Assembly: GCA_964638675.1 (NCBI GenBank)
Contig: CAZXAU010000018.1
Span: 1 to 44,978, forward strand
Direction of reading: 5' to 3'
Source: SIG714 sp964638675
Lineage (GTDB): Bacteria > Bacillota > Clostridia > Oscillospirales > CAG-272
DNA: 44,978 bases
The translations under genes and the position numbers were made by a program. Shown piece by piece: positions 16,101 to 24,336 of this stretch. Under the pieces are notes generated by a model. It was not told where the DNA came from. It saw only the letters and a list, made by a program, of their open reading frames with translations, and ran no database searches. How positions within the stretch are numbered: position 1 is the first letter of the stretch; each line of letters begins with the position of its first letter.

Positions 16101-16693
16101 GCAATGTTGTCCGAAAACCAGCCGTTGTATTCTGTATTTGCCTGCTTTGCCCTTCTCCATTTTCTGAGCAGATTTCCCGACAGATATTCCTCGGCAGTTT
16201 CCCAACCTTTGTAAAAGCATTCATTCCATGTATCGGGGTTCTGATAGATCGAGCCCTTGAGAGTAGATATAACAGTCTTATAATCCTCACCGGTTATCGA
16301 TGATATATACTCGATATCCACGCATCCCAAAGTTGTAAGGCTCAGAATAAGCCCATCGGGAATACTTTCAGTATGAACGCCCTGTGTACGTACATCCGAA
16401 TTGAAAATGTTGTCCCAATCCAAAGGCAGATCCATACATGTAACTTCCTGTACATGTGCCTCATTCCTCTTTTTTTCTTCTTCAATGCGTTGAAGTATGT
16501 CTTTTCTGAGCATCCGCTTGATACGGTCATATCGGAAGGAGAAACCGCTCTGCCCGGCTGTATTTAATTTATCGATCATCTTTTCAAGCTCGTCCTGTGA
16601 AAAAATGCCGCTTATATCATCAGCAATGTCCAGCTCATCAAGAAGATCTTTCTGACTGTATAATACACGTTTCTTTCGCCTTTTGTCGATCAT
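13157..16693 (-). CDS. SNF2/DEAH-type helicase related to conjugative-element helicases
   Basis: A 1178-residue superfamily 2 ATPase. Motif I is AHDVGAGKTYVM (about residue 410), motif II LFVDEAHNFKNV, motif III VFATGTPITNS; motifs V-VI are GVNIQEKLIALHHIDVPWRP and TQREGRILRQGN. The N-terminal third (SSITGEDYKTVISTLKGSIY, GWETAEEYLSGN, LGSPWIPSDIID) resembles the linker of the giant methylase-helicase proteins of conjugative elements and phages. No methylase domain precedes it here. The start has GGGAGGAG seven bases upstream. The C-terminal 200 residues are helical and charged, probably coiled coil. The promoter overlaps a LexA-like palindrome, so SOS induction is likely. Probable role in DNA damage or foreign DNA handling, inferred only. 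Confidence 0.88.
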   Translation of the reverse strand: MIDKRRKKRVLYSQKDLLDELDIADDISGIFSQDELEKMIDKLNTAGQSGFSFRYDRIKRMLRKDILQRIEEEKKRNEAHVQEVTCMDLPLDWDNIFNSDVRTQGVHTESIPDGLILSLTTLGCVDIEYISSITGEDYKTVISTLKGSIYQNPDTWNECFYKGWETAEEYLSGNLLRKWRRAKQANTEYNGWFSDNIAAIEKILPPSIATKDIYITLGSPWIPSDIIDDFMVYLFGDPLKHLRYSSLEEKERMAEDLKTVHDPITGTWEIPCKSRYNHKVAVRRTYGTERLEALHILEKTLNMKTVSVTDEISCPGNTSGKKRVINKPETLDAMEKQQKLIKKFQKWVWEDEARKERLENIYENNFSCVRRRVFDGSFLDFPGMSSAISLYPYQKNAVARIIFTPNTLLAHDVGAGKTYVMVAAGQELRRMGLSKKNLYVVPNNIVGQWKSIFEMMYPNAKLLCVDPKSFTPQKRTGVLEQIRDSDHDGIIMAYSCFEQIPLSKDYYTQELKNEIEKYEKACKNKRNSTSNLKKKLENLKKELSEIAVAPDDDYDTLYFDELGITRLFVDEAHNFKNVPIETKANAVLGISSGGSKKCRHMMDKVHLIQKNNDGKGVVFATGTPITNSLTDAFVMQSYLQSGELAMLDLQSFDAWIGMFAEKVTEFEIDVDTSTYRLATRFAKFHNLPELTALLSSIADFHSVDESAGIPHFEGYNDALISKTPEFADYLEQISSRAEDVRKGSVNRKDDNMLKITTDGRKAALDIRLVKPEAGFSYQSKVARCAENVADIYLKTCGNKSTQVIFCDISTPKAEFNIYDELRDRLCSLGVQANDIAFIHDAETEANRSALFAKVRRGDIRILIGSTFKLGLGVNIQEKLIALHHIDVPWRPADMTQREGRILRQGNTNEQVYIYRYITQGSFDAYSWQLLETKQRFISDLLSGSLTQRSGADVEDTVLDYAEVKALAVGNPLVKKRVEAANELARYMTLQRKLVESKLSLEKELLELPGRIDNQTDLIDKCILDIEAYSEWKKANPPAVESIAKNEEAERRRELRELISSALNENILETSERTLLTYRTFSLVLPANMTREKPYIFLKNNGKYYVELGDTDIGNLIRIDNCLDSLEEHLEMLRSGLERLTQKKSDIEQELSGDESYIEQIEIYKNKIEAIDKKLGVKV

Positions 16694-16736
16694 GCAATTG
16701 CTCCTCCCATAATATAACTCACACTATATTGACTTA

Positions 16737-16752
16737 GTGAACATATGTTCAC
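16737..16752. promoter_or_regulatory. LexA (SOS) box
   Basis: Perfect 16-bp palindrome GTGAACATATGTTCAC. Its core GAAC-ATAT-GTTC matches the Gram-positive LexA/DinR consensus (GAACRNRYGTTY). It lies seven bases beyond the -10 box of the helicase promoter, over the likely transcription start, a position suited to repression. Confidence 0.8.
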
Positions 16753-16759
16753 CTAAAGT

Positions 16760-16788
16760 ATTGTATCATACAGATACTGAAAAGTCAA
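16760..16788 (-). promoter_or_regulatory. Promoter of the helicase-MoxR-VWA operon
   Basis: TTGACT (16783-16788) and TACAAT (16760-16765) on the minus strand with a 17-base spacer, directly followed by the LexA-like palindrome. Confidence 0.75.
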
Positions 16789-16847
16789 CATTATTTTCTG
16801 AAATCCGACAGAAAATTCAGCAATTAATAATTTCTTTGTAATAAGAC

Positions 16848-16892
16848 AGAAAACGCCGTCCTGCAATAAAGATGCAAAACGGCGTTTTGTAT
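16848..16892 (-). terminator. Terminator after rpsI
   Basis: AAAACGCCGT pairs with ACGGCGTTTT around a 16-base loop. A-rich and T-rich flanks on both sides make it potentially bidirectional. It lies 40-85 bases past the rpsI stop. Confidence 0.75.
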
Positions 16893-16932
16893 TTGTTTTT
16901 CTCTTGTTTTCCCGATTTCGATAATAAAGCAA

Positions 16933-17334
16933 TTATCTCTTTGAGAACTGAGGAGCACGACGTGCGGCTTTGAGACCGTACTTCTTTCTTTCCTTCATAC
17001 GAGGGTCACGTGTGAGGAATCCTGCTTTTTTAAGGGGTGAGCGGTTTTCTGCGTCTGCAACGCAGAGTGCTCTTGCAAGACCGTGGCGTATAGCTCCTGC
17101 CTGACCGGAAAATCCGCCGCCTGAAACGAGTGCGACGATATCAAATTTTCCTTCAGTACCTGTAACACCGAAAGGCTGGTTAACGATGAGCTTGAGAGTT
17201 TCAAGTCCGAAATATTCATCTATATCTCTGCCGTTGATCGTGATCTTGCCTGTTCCGGGATATACACGAACTCTTGCGACCGAGCTTTTTCTTCTTCCTG
17301 TTCCGTAGAAATAGGGCTTAGCACTTGTATACAT
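16933..17334 (-). CDS. rpsI: 30S ribosomal protein S9
   Basis: Component of the small ribosomal subunit whose C-terminal tail reaches the decoding site. The 133-residue protein has YFYGTGRRKSSVARVRVYPGTG, VSGGGFSGQAGAIRHGLARAL and the conserved C-terminus RKKYGLKAARRAPQFSKR. AAAGGAG lies eight bases before the ATG. Co-transcribed with rplM, 17 bp apart. Confidence 0.99.
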   Translation of the reverse strand: MYTSAKPYFYGTGRRKSSVARVRVYPGTGKITINGRDIDEYFGLETLKLIVNQPFGVTGTEGKFDIVALVSGGGFSGQAGAIRHGLARALCVADAENRSPLKKAGFLTRDPRMKERKKYGLKAARRAPQFSKR

Positions 17335-17351
17335 TAGTTAACTCCTTTCAA

Positions 17352-17807
17352 TTATTTTACTTCGTAAGCGATAGGCTTCTGTGCCTGCTGTGCATGCTCT
17401 GCACCGTTGTAGACCTTAAGTCTTGTGAGGCTCTTCGCACCGAGTGTGTTGCGGGGAAGCATTCCCTTGACTGCATGTGTCATAACTTCTTCGGGTTTTG
17501 TAGCCATCAGGGTCTTTGCATTTACGCTCTTGAGACCTCCGATATATCCGGAATGATGGTAGTACACTTTCTGAGTGAGTTTCTTTCCGGTGAAGATCGC
17601 CTTGTCCGCATTGATGATTATAACGAATTCTCCGCAGTCAGCGTGCGGTGTGAACTCAGGGCGGTGCTTGCCGCGAAGAATGGTAGCTGCTGTTGCGGCA
17701 ACCTTTCCGACAGGCTTGCCTTCAGCGTCGAGAACATACCACTTACGTTCAACATTCTGGGCGTTTGCCATGAAAGTCGATGTATCTGTTCTTTTCATTG
17801 TTGACAT
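17352..17807 (-). CDS. rplM: 50S ribosomal protein L13
   Basis: Large-subunit assembly protein. Motifs: YVLDAEGKPVGKVAATAATILRGKHRPEFTPHADCGEFVIIINADK, KVYYHHSGYIGG and MLPRNTLG. The start at 17807 is set by GGAGGAC five bases upstream; the frame is open 16 codons further but without family similarity. Product 151 residues, usual length about 140-150. Promoter TTGACA-17-TAGAAT at 17846-17874. Confidence 0.98.
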   Translation of the reverse strand: MSTMKRTDTSTFMANAQNVERKWYVLDAEGKPVGKVAATAATILRGKHRPEFTPHADCGEFVIIINADKAIFTGKKLTQKVYYHHSGYIGGLKSVNAKTLMATKPEEVMTHAVKGMLPRNTLGAKSLTRLKVYNGAEHAQQAQKPIAYEVK

Positions 17808-17845
17808 TATTTGTCCTCCGTAAATATTCTTTTTTAAGCTTATGC

Positions 17846-17874
17846 ATTCTATCACAATTATCTTATTCTGTCAA
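17846..17874 (-). promoter_or_regulatory. Promoter of rplM-rpsI
   Basis: TTGACA (17869-17874) and TAGAAT (17846-17851) on the minus strand, spacer 17, giving a leader of about 30 nt. Nothing further is recognisable between here and the S1-domain gene at 18083. Confidence 0.8.
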
Positions 17875-18082
17875 TAGCTTTCTGAATATTTTTTCTGATT
17901 TTTTGTTTTATTGGTCTATTTTCTCTTATATGCTCCCGTATGCTCTCTTATTCTCCTTGTTTCTTCGCATTCAAAATATTTTAATTTACATTTGTCGGAG
18001 ACAATAAGGTATAAATTTCGCAATTTTCAAATAGTATATTATACCTGAACCAAAGAAAAAGAAAAAGGAATGAGGATTAATT

Positions 18083-19015
18083 ATGACCGAAAATTGTTAT
18101 TTACCCGAAGGAATGCTCTGCAAAAGAGCCGATAATATTGAAAGCATATCGTCTATAAGTTCACTTGAGCGTGCAATGGCAGGCGGAAAGATTCTTGAAG
18201 CACTCGCACTTATGTGTGACTCTTCCCTCTCGCTGACAGTTGATCTCGGAGGAATACGCGGAATCATCCCGAGACAAGAGGCTGTATTCAGCCGTGAGGG
18301 AGAAAGTATGAAGGATATTGCCGTTATATCACGTGTCGGCAAGCCTGTATGCTTCAAGATAAAATCAATAGAACAGAACCGAAACGGTGAGACCGTTGCA
18401 ATCCTTTCAAGAAAAGACGCCCAAGAGGAGTGCATACATAACTTTCTCTCATCTCTTCGCCCGGGTGATATAATTCCGGCAAGAGTCACGCATCTTGAAC
18501 CGTTCGGGGCTTTTGTGGACATCGGTTGCGGAGTGGTTTCCCTGATGTCTATAGATTGCATTTCTGTATCAAGAATACAACACCCGAAGGACAGATTTTC
18601 GGTCGGAGATTTCATAAGAGCCGTCGTCAGAACAAAAGAGGACGGGAGAATTTATGTATCGCAGAAAGAACTGCTCGGGACATGGGAGGAAAACGCTGCT
18701 GAGTTTTCCATAGGTCAGACGGTAACCGGAATCGTCCGTTCTGTTGAAGAGTACGGAATTTTTGTTGAGCTTACACCAAACCTTGCAGGACTTGCCGAGC
18801 ACCGTGACGGAATCGAAATCGGACAGCATTCAGCCGTATATATAAAAAACATCATTCCTGAGAGAATGAAAATAAAACTCGTACTGATAGATTCATGCCG
18901 TGACAGTCTGAATCTTAAAAAGCCGAAGTACTATATACCCGAAAACAGAAACCACCTCGAATTCTGGCAATATTCTCCGCTCGGCTGCCCTAAAAAAATC
19001 GAAAGTATTTTCTGA
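18083..19015 (+). CDS. S1 RNA-binding domain protein (RpsA-like)
   Basis: A 310-residue protein with at least two S1/OB domains. The first clear one (about 125-200) begins LRPGDIIPARVTHLEPFGAFVDIG; the second (about 213-280) begins FSIGQTVTGIVRSVEEYGIFVEL. An N-terminal segment (about 40-115, VDLGGIRGIIPRQEA) looks like a diverged third. Such short S1 homologs in Clostridia may assist mRNA binding to ribosomes; a specific function is not established. GAGG lies eight bases before the ATG. Divergent from rplM. A weak hairpin (GGCTGAG/CTCAGCT, 19048-19083) with T-rich DNA follows it. Confidence 0.88.
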   Translation: MTENCYLPEGMLCKRADNIESISSISSLERAMAGGKILEALALMCDSSLSLTVDLGGIRGIIPRQEAVFSREGESMKDIAVISRVGKPVCFKIKSIEQNRNGETVAILSRKDAQEECIHNFLSSLRPGDIIPARVTHLEPFGAFVDIGCGVVSLMSIDCISVSRIQHPKDRFSVGDFIRAVVRTKEDGRIYVSQKELLGTWEENAAEFSIGQTVTGIVRSVEEYGIFVELTPNLAGLAEHRDGIEIGQHSAVYIKNIIPERMKIKLVLIDSCRDSLNLKKPKYYIPENRNHLEFWQYSPLGCPKKIESIF

Positions 19016-19158
19016 TAAGATCACATATACGCTTATTACCCGAGAGGGCTGAGTCATTCGCTTACAAAAAGCTTTTGGCTCAGCTCATTTTGTATTTTTA
19101 TATTTATTTTTACCGAAAAAAATATTATATATAATTATAAAAATGAATGAAAAATCGG

Positions 19159-19187
19159 TTGACAGAGAATAAAAAAAGTGCTATACT
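19159..19187 (+). promoter_or_regulatory. Promoter of the ilv-leu operon
   Basis: TTGACA (19159-19164) and TATACT (19182-19187) with a 17-base spacer, about 105 bases upstream of the ilvA ATG. No other equally good promoter was noticed before ilvB. Confidence 0.8.
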
Positions 19188-19240
19188 AAGATGAATTGTA
19201 AGTTTTATTGCTCAAAATCAACTCAATATAAATTATAAAT

Positions 19241-19296
19241 GATCTCCCGCCGTAAAATCAGGACGGAAGACCTAAAAGATCAAAGGAGGTCTTCAT
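19241..19296 (+). promoter_or_regulatory. ilvA leader with two exclusive structures around the RBS
   Basis: GAAGACCT (19266-19273) is perfectly complementary to AGGTCTTC (19287-19294), which contains part of the ilvA SD (AGGAGG, about 19284-19289). This would sequester the RBS. Alternatively GATCT (19241-19245) pairs with AGATC (19277-19281) around CCGT/ACGG, enclosing the first arm and freeing the RBS. The two folds cannot form together. No known riboswitch or T-box consensus is present. Confidence 0.5.
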
Positions 19297-20505
19297 ATGC
19301 TGACTTTAGATAAAATTTATGATGCAGGCAATGTTCTGTCCGATATAATAAGAGATACACCGCTTGTCAAGGCAAACGGGATCGCACCCGAATGTTCGCT
19401 TTACCTGAAACCCGAAAATCTGCAGATTACGGGATCATTCAAGGTGAGAGGCTCGGGATATAAAATTGCAAAGCTGTCCGAGAGTGAAAAAGCAAACGGA
19501 GTTATTGCCTGTTCTGCCGGAAACCACGCACAGGGCGTTGCACTTTCAGCTACAAAAATCGGTATAAAATCGCTTATATGCCTTCCAGACAGTGCACCTA
19601 TATCCAAAATCGAAGCAACCAAACGCAACGGCGCGGATGTTTGTCTTGTGAAGGGCTGTTACGATGATGCCTATCTTAAGGCTATTGAAATTCAGAAAGA
19701 GCGTAACATGACATTCGTACATCCCTTTGACGATGAAAATGTCATCGCAGGACAGGGCACGATAGCACTTGAAGTTCTAAGAGAGCTTCCCGATGCAGAC
19801 GCGATCATTGTTCCGATAGGCGGTGGCGGCCTTATCTCGGGAATTGCATTTGCGGTAAAACAGCTTTATCCGAAAATGAAGGTCTACGGTGTTCAGGCAT
19901 CAGGTGCACCGAGCATGTATAATTCAATACGTGACAATAAAATAGAAACGCTTGAGAGCGTTCACACGATTGCCGACGGTATAGCGGTAAAGCAGCCGGG
20001 CGAGAACACCTTCGAGGTCATCCGCAGATATGTTGACGATATCGCACTTGTAAGCGAGGACGAAATATCAACGGCAATTCTTGAGCTGATAGAAAAGCAG
20101 AAGATGGTTGCCGAGGGTGCGGCAGCAACAGCAGTTGCGGCGGTGATGTTCGACAAATTCCAGCTAAAGGGCAAAAAGGTCGTCAGTATAGTATCGGGCG
20201 GAAACATCGACGTTACGAGCCTGTCAAGAGTCATCGACCGCGGACTTATGAAATCGGGCAGATCGGCAGGAATCATTATCGAGCTTATCGATAAGCCCGG
20301 TCAGCTCAAGGATGTTTCACGCATCATAGCCGAGAACGGCGGAAATGTAACTCAGGTTCACCACGAGCATGGTGACACCGAGAGCATCAACGGATGCTAT
20401 TTACGAATGGAAATGGAAACAAAAAATTTTGAACATATACAGACCATTCTGAAGTCTCTCAGAAGCGAAGGCTTCAAGGTCGAATTACAGGGAGGATTAC
20501 ACTAA
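19297..20505 (+). CDS. ilvA: Threonine ammonia-lyase (threonine deaminase)
   Basis: PLP enzyme that deaminates threonine to 2-oxobutanoate, the first committed step to isoleucine. The 402-residue protein has the PLP lysine in ITGSFKVRGSG (about residue 50), ACSAGNHAQG, the phosphate loop PIGGGGLISG, and a C-terminal single ACT-like domain (IIIELIDKPGQLKDVSRIIAENGG). This is the shorter TdcB-plus-ACT form, but its place at the head of the leu/ilv cluster points to biosynthesis. AGGAGG precedes the ATG. The stop overlaps the ridA start (TAATG). Confidence 0.96.
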   Translation: MLTLDKIYDAGNVLSDIIRDTPLVKANGIAPECSLYLKPENLQITGSFKVRGSGYKIAKLSESEKANGVIACSAGNHAQGVALSATKIGIKSLICLPDSAPISKIEATKRNGADVCLVKGCYDDAYLKAIEIQKERNMTFVHPFDDENVIAGQGTIALEVLRELPDADAIIVPIGGGGLISGIAFAVKQLYPKMKVYGVQASGAPSMYNSIRDNKIETLESVHTIADGIAVKQPGENTFEVIRRYVDDIALVSEDEISTAILELIEKQKMVAEGAAATAVAAVMFDKFQLKGKKVVSIVSGGNIDVTSLSRVIDRGLMKSGRSAGIIIELIDKPGQLKDVSRIIAENGGNVTQVHHEHGDTESINGCYLRMEMETKNFEHIQTILKSLRSEGFKVELQGGLH

Positions 20506-20888
20506 TGAGCATTAAAGTACATACAGATAAAGCACCACAGGCGATAGGACCGTACAGTCAGGCGGTCATCACAGGCGATCTCGTATTCACATCGGGACAG
20601 ATAGCAATCGACCCGGCAACAGGCAATATCGTTCCGGGCGGCATTGAAGAGCAGACAAATCAGGTCTGCAAAAACCTCACAGCCGTTTTGCAGGAGGCAG
20701 GCTCATCGTTAGATGATGCGGTGAAGACTGTTTGCTTCCTTCAGGATATGGCTGATTTTGCGGCGTTCAACGGAGTATACGGACAGTATTTCAGCTCCAA
20801 ACCTGCACGTTCATGCGTTGCCGTGAAAACACTTCCCAAAAATGTACTTGTAGAAGTTGAAGTAATTGCCGAAAGGAAAAAGATCTGA
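20505..20888 (+). CDS. ridA: RidA family reactive intermediate deaminase
   Basis: Hydrolyses enamine/imine intermediates such as those released by threonine/serine deaminases, sparing PLP enzymes such as IlvE from damage. The 127-residue trimer-type protein has IGPYSQAV, FTSGQIAIDP, TNQVCKNLTAVLQEAG, VCFLQDMADFAAFN, PARSCVAVKTLPKNVLVEVEVIA, including the catalytic Arg in PARS. Translationally coupled to ilvA (one-base overlap), which fits its role of clearing the IlvA product. Confidence 0.96.
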   Translation: MSIKVHTDKAPQAIGPYSQAVITGDLVFTSGQIAIDPATGNIVPGGIEEQTNQVCKNLTAVLQEAGSSLDDAVKTVCFLQDMADFAAFNGVYGQYFSSKPARSCVAVKTLPKNVLVEVEVIAERKKI

Positions 20889-20889
20889 A

Positions 20890-22551
20890 ATGAACAGCCA
20901 AAAATACGGCATAGGATATTATCCAGCCCCCGGAATACACAATAAATGGGTAAATAAAGATCATATAGAAAAAGCACCGATATGGTGCAGTGTCGATATG
21001 CGTGACGGAAATCAGAGTCTTGTGATCCCGATGAACCTTGAAGAAAAGCTCCGCTTTTACAAAAAACTGCTTAATATCGGATTTAAAGAAATCGAAGTCG
21101 GCTTCCCTGCAGCAAGCGAGACAGAATATGAATTTCTCCGCACACTTATAGACAATAATATGATTCCGGACGATGTGACGGTGCAGGTCCTCACACAGTG
21201 CCGTGAACATATAATACGCAAAACATTTGACGCCTGCAAAGGTGCTCCGAGTGCCATAATACATTTTTACAACTCGGTCAGCGTGGCACAGCGCGAACAG
21301 GTCTTCCGCAAATCGAAGGAAGAGATCAAGCAGATAGCAATTGACGGAGCAAAACTCGTCAAAAAGCTCGCAAGCGAGTATGAAGGCAATTTCAGATTTG
21401 AATATTCGCCCGAGAGCTTCACAGGCACAGAGCCAGAGTACGCACTTGAGGTCTGCAATGCGGTTCTCGATATTCTCGAGCCGTCCGAAACAAACAATGT
21501 AATCATCAACCTGCCAGTGACCGTGGAAATGAGTCTCCCTCATGTTTACGCAAGCCAGGTCGAATATATGTGTGAGAACCTCAAATACCGTGAATTCGTT
21601 ACGGTATCGATCCATCCGCACAATGACAGGGGCACCGGTGTTGCCGATGCCGAGCTTGCACTTCTTGCAGGAGCAGACCGTATTGAAGGAACACTCTTCG
21701 GAAACGGCGAACGCACGGGAAATGTCGATATCATCACACTTGCGATGAATATGTATTCACACGGTGTAGATCCAAAGCTTGATTTTTCGGACATGCCCTC
21801 GCTTGTTGCGGAATATGAGGCATGCACCGGAATGAAGGTATCGGAACGCTCTCCATATGCCGGTTCGCTCGTCTTTGCGGCATTCTCGGGAAGTCACCAG
21901 GATGCAATTGCAAAGGGCATGAAATACCGTGAGGAAAAGGGCTCTTCAAAATGGACGGTTCCCTACATTCCGATCGACCCGACCGATATAAGCCGTACAT
22001 ACGATGCCGATGTCATAAGGATCAATTCGCAGAGCGGAAAGGGCGGCATCAGCTACCTGCTTGAAAAGCAGTACGGATATGTACTGCCGGGCGAAATGCG
22101 TTCACACTTCGGATATCTTTGCAAGGGTATTTCGGATGCGGAACACCGTGAGCTCAAGAGTGAGGAAATTCTGGCAATATTCAAAGAGAATTATTTTATA
22201 GACAATGCACCGATAAAGGTAATAAATACGCAGTTCATAAGAAACGGCGACAAGGTAAGTGCGGCTATTACGTTTGAAAAGGACGGAAAGCAATCTCTTA
22301 TTCATTCTGAGGGCAATGGATCGCTTGATGCAGTGAGCAACGCACTAAAAAAATATACAGGAGTTCAATACCTGCTTGATGTATATACAGAACACAGTAT
22401 GCAGGAAAGAGGCTCGGGAAGCGTTGCGGCGGCATATATAGGCATACGCAACGGTGAAGGACAGATAAGTTGGGGAGTCGGTACAAACACCGATATTATC
22501 CACGCAAGTACCGATGCACTGCTCAGTGCCTTCGGAAATATGATGAAATGA
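20890..22551 (+). CDS. leuA: 2-Isopropylmalate synthase (long alpha-IPMS type)
   Basis: Condenses acetyl-CoA with 2-oxoisovalerate, the first step of leucine synthesis. The 553-residue length and the N-terminal PIWCSVDMRDGNQSL mark the long form (as in actinobacteria and some Firmicutes). Metal ligands are in SIHPHNDRGTG, with GNGERTGNVD following. The C-terminal 130 residues form the LeuA regulatory (leucine feedback) domain. The start at 20890, one base after the ridA stop, is used; the frame is open further into ridA but without family similarity. Confidence 0.96.
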   Translation: MNSQKYGIGYYPAPGIHNKWVNKDHIEKAPIWCSVDMRDGNQSLVIPMNLEEKLRFYKKLLNIGFKEIEVGFPAASETEYEFLRTLIDNNMIPDDVTVQVLTQCREHIIRKTFDACKGAPSAIIHFYNSVSVAQREQVFRKSKEEIKQIAIDGAKLVKKLASEYEGNFRFEYSPESFTGTEPEYALEVCNAVLDILEPSETNNVIINLPVTVEMSLPHVYASQVEYMCENLKYREFVTVSIHPHNDRGTGVADAELALLAGADRIEGTLFGNGERTGNVDIITLAMNMYSHGVDPKLDFSDMPSLVAEYEACTGMKVSERSPYAGSLVFAAFSGSHQDAIAKGMKYREEKGSSKWTVPYIPIDPTDISRTYDADVIRINSQSGKGGISYLLEKQYGYVLPGEMRSHFGYLCKGISDAEHRELKSEEILAIFKENYFIDNAPIKVINTQFIRNGDKVSAAITFEKDGKQSLIHSEGNGSLDAVSNALKKYTGVQYLLDVYTEHSMQERGSGSVAAAYIGIRNGEGQISWGVGTNTDIIHASTDALLSAFGNMMK

Positions 22552-22566
22552 GAGGCTGAACAAAAT

Positions 22567-23838
22567 ATGGGAATGACAATGACACAAAAGATCCTCGCAT
22601 CCCATGCGGGACTTGAAAAGGTGGTTGCAGGACAGCTTATCAACTGTAAGCTCGATATCGTTCTCGGAAACGACATTACAACTCCGGTAGCTGTTAATGA
22701 ATTCAAAAAAGCAGGCTTTGACTCTGTTTTCGACAAGGACAGAATTGCAATAGTTCTCGACCACTTTGTACCCAACAAGGATATCAAGGCGGCTGAGCAG
22801 TCAAAGTGTTGCCGCAGTTTTGCCTGTGAGCATTGTGTGAGCCACTTTTACGATGTCGGAAAAATGGGCATTGAGCACGCACTGCTTCCCGAACAGGGTG
22901 TTGTCACGGCAGGCGATTGTATAATCGGAGCTGACAGCCACACATGTACATACGGAGCACTCGGTGCGTTTTCCACAGGTGTCGGATCTACAGATATGGC
23001 GGCAGGTATGGCAAGAGGGGTTGCATGGTTCAAAGTCCCCTCGGCAATAAAATTTGTATTGTCGGGTGCTCTTCCCTCGAATTGCAGCGGTAAAGATGTG
23101 ATCCTGACCATCATCGGTATGATCGGCGTTGACGGTGCACTTTACAGGAGTATGGAATTCAGCGGAGAGGGCGTTAAAACTCTTTCGATGGACGACCGTC
23201 TTTGCATATGCAATATGGCAATCGAGGCAGGTGCAAAAAACGGAATCTTCCCGGTTGACGATGTCACAATAAAATATATGGAAGGAAGATGCGAAAGAAA
23301 GCCGGTTATTTATGAAGCCGATGCAGACGCCGAATATGACGAAACTATCGAGATCGACCTGTCGAAGATCGTTCCGATAGTAAGCTGTCCGCACCTTCCC
23401 GAGAACACAAGACCTGCAAGCGAGCTTCACGATATAAAGATCGATCAGGTAGTCATAGGAAGCTGTACAAACGGCAGACTTGAGGACATGGAAGTCGCTT
23501 ATAATATATTAAAAGGAAAGAAAATTGCTGACGGCGTCCGCTGTATCATAATTCCCGGCACAATGCAGATCCTGCGTGAGTGCGTAACACGTGGATATTA
23601 TACAGCATTTATCGATGCAGGAGCAGTCGTTTCCACCCCGACATGCGGTCCCTGTCTCGGCGGATATATGGGAATTCTCGCCGCAAATGAGCGTTGCATT
23701 GCAACAACGAACAGAAACTTTGTCGGAAGAATGGGACATGTTGACAGCGAGGTCTATCTCGCATCACCGCATACAGCGGCGGCAAGTGCACTGACAGGCT
23801 ATATAACAGAGTGCGAAAACTACGCTAAGGAGGACTGA
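22567..23838 (+). CDS. leuC: 3-Isopropylmalate dehydratase large subunit
   Basis: Catalytic subunit of isopropylmalate isomerase. A [4Fe-4S] cluster is held by cysteines in IGSCTNGR and STPTCGPCLGG. Other aconitase-family motifs are DHFVPNKD, GDCIIGADSHTCTYGALGAFSTGVGSTDMA and HVDSEVYLASPHTAAASA. The 423-residue length corresponds to the shorter, archaeal-like HacA/LeuC type. Its last codons contain the SD (AAGGAGG) of leuD, three bases away. Confidence 0.96.
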   Translation: MGMTMTQKILASHAGLEKVVAGQLINCKLDIVLGNDITTPVAVNEFKKAGFDSVFDKDRIAIVLDHFVPNKDIKAAEQSKCCRSFACEHCVSHFYDVGKMGIEHALLPEQGVVTAGDCIIGADSHTCTYGALGAFSTGVGSTDMAAGMARGVAWFKVPSAIKFVLSGALPSNCSGKDVILTIIGMIGVDGALYRSMEFSGEGVKTLSMDDRLCICNMAIEAGAKNGIFPVDDVTIKYMEGRCERKPVIYEADADAEYDETIEIDLSKIVPIVSCPHLPENTRPASELHDIKIDQVVIGSCTNGRLEDMEVAYNILKGKKIADGVRCIIIPGTMQILRECVTRGYYTAFIDAGAVVSTPTCGPCLGGYMGILAANERCIATTNRNFVGRMGHVDSEVYLASPHTAAASALTGYITECENYAKED

Positions 23839-23841
23839 AAA

Positions 23842-24336
23842 ATGAAGGCAAGCGGAAAAGTTTTTAAATATCCCGATAATGTCGATACAGACGTTATCAT
23901 CCCTGCACGCTATCTGAATACCTCCAATGCCAATGAACTTGCGTTGCACTGCATGGAGGACATCGATAAAGATTTCGTAAAAAATGTAAAAAAGGACGAT
24001 ATAATTGTAGCCGGAAAGAACTTCGGTTGCGGCTCATCACGTGAGCATGCACCTCTCGTTATTAAGACATGCGGCGTCGGATGCGTAATTGCAAAAAGCT
24101 ATGCACGCATATTCTACAGAAACGCTATCAATATAGGACTTCCGATACTCGAATGTCCTCAGGCTGTCGATGAAATTTCGGCGGGCGACAGCGTAAGTGT
24201 AGATTTTGACACAGGCGTCATTACAGACGAAACTACCGGAAAGAGCTTCAAGGCTCAGCCATTCCCTCCTTTTATTCAGAATATAATAAAATGCGGCGGA
24301 CTTTTAGCTTCGCTCGGTCAGGGAGGTAAAGTCTGA
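23842..24336 (+). CDS. leuD: 3-Isopropylmalate dehydratase small subunit
   Basis: Swivelling subunit of isopropylmalate isomerase, partner of LeuC. The 164-residue protein has DNVDTDVIIPARYL, the substrate-recognition segment GKNFGCGSSREHAPLVIK, and RIFYRNAINIGLP. The final two codons, GTC TGA, are the first bases of repeat copy F, so the repeat defines the C-terminus (GGKV). Confidence 0.96.
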   Translation: MKASGKVFKYPDNVDTDVIIPARYLNTSNANELALHCMEDIDKDFVKNVKKDDIIVAGKNFGCGSSREHAPLVIKTCGVGCVIAKSYARIFYRNAINIGLPILECPQAVDEISAGDSVSVDFDTGVITDETTGKSFKAQPFPPFIQNIIKCGGLLASLGQGGKV

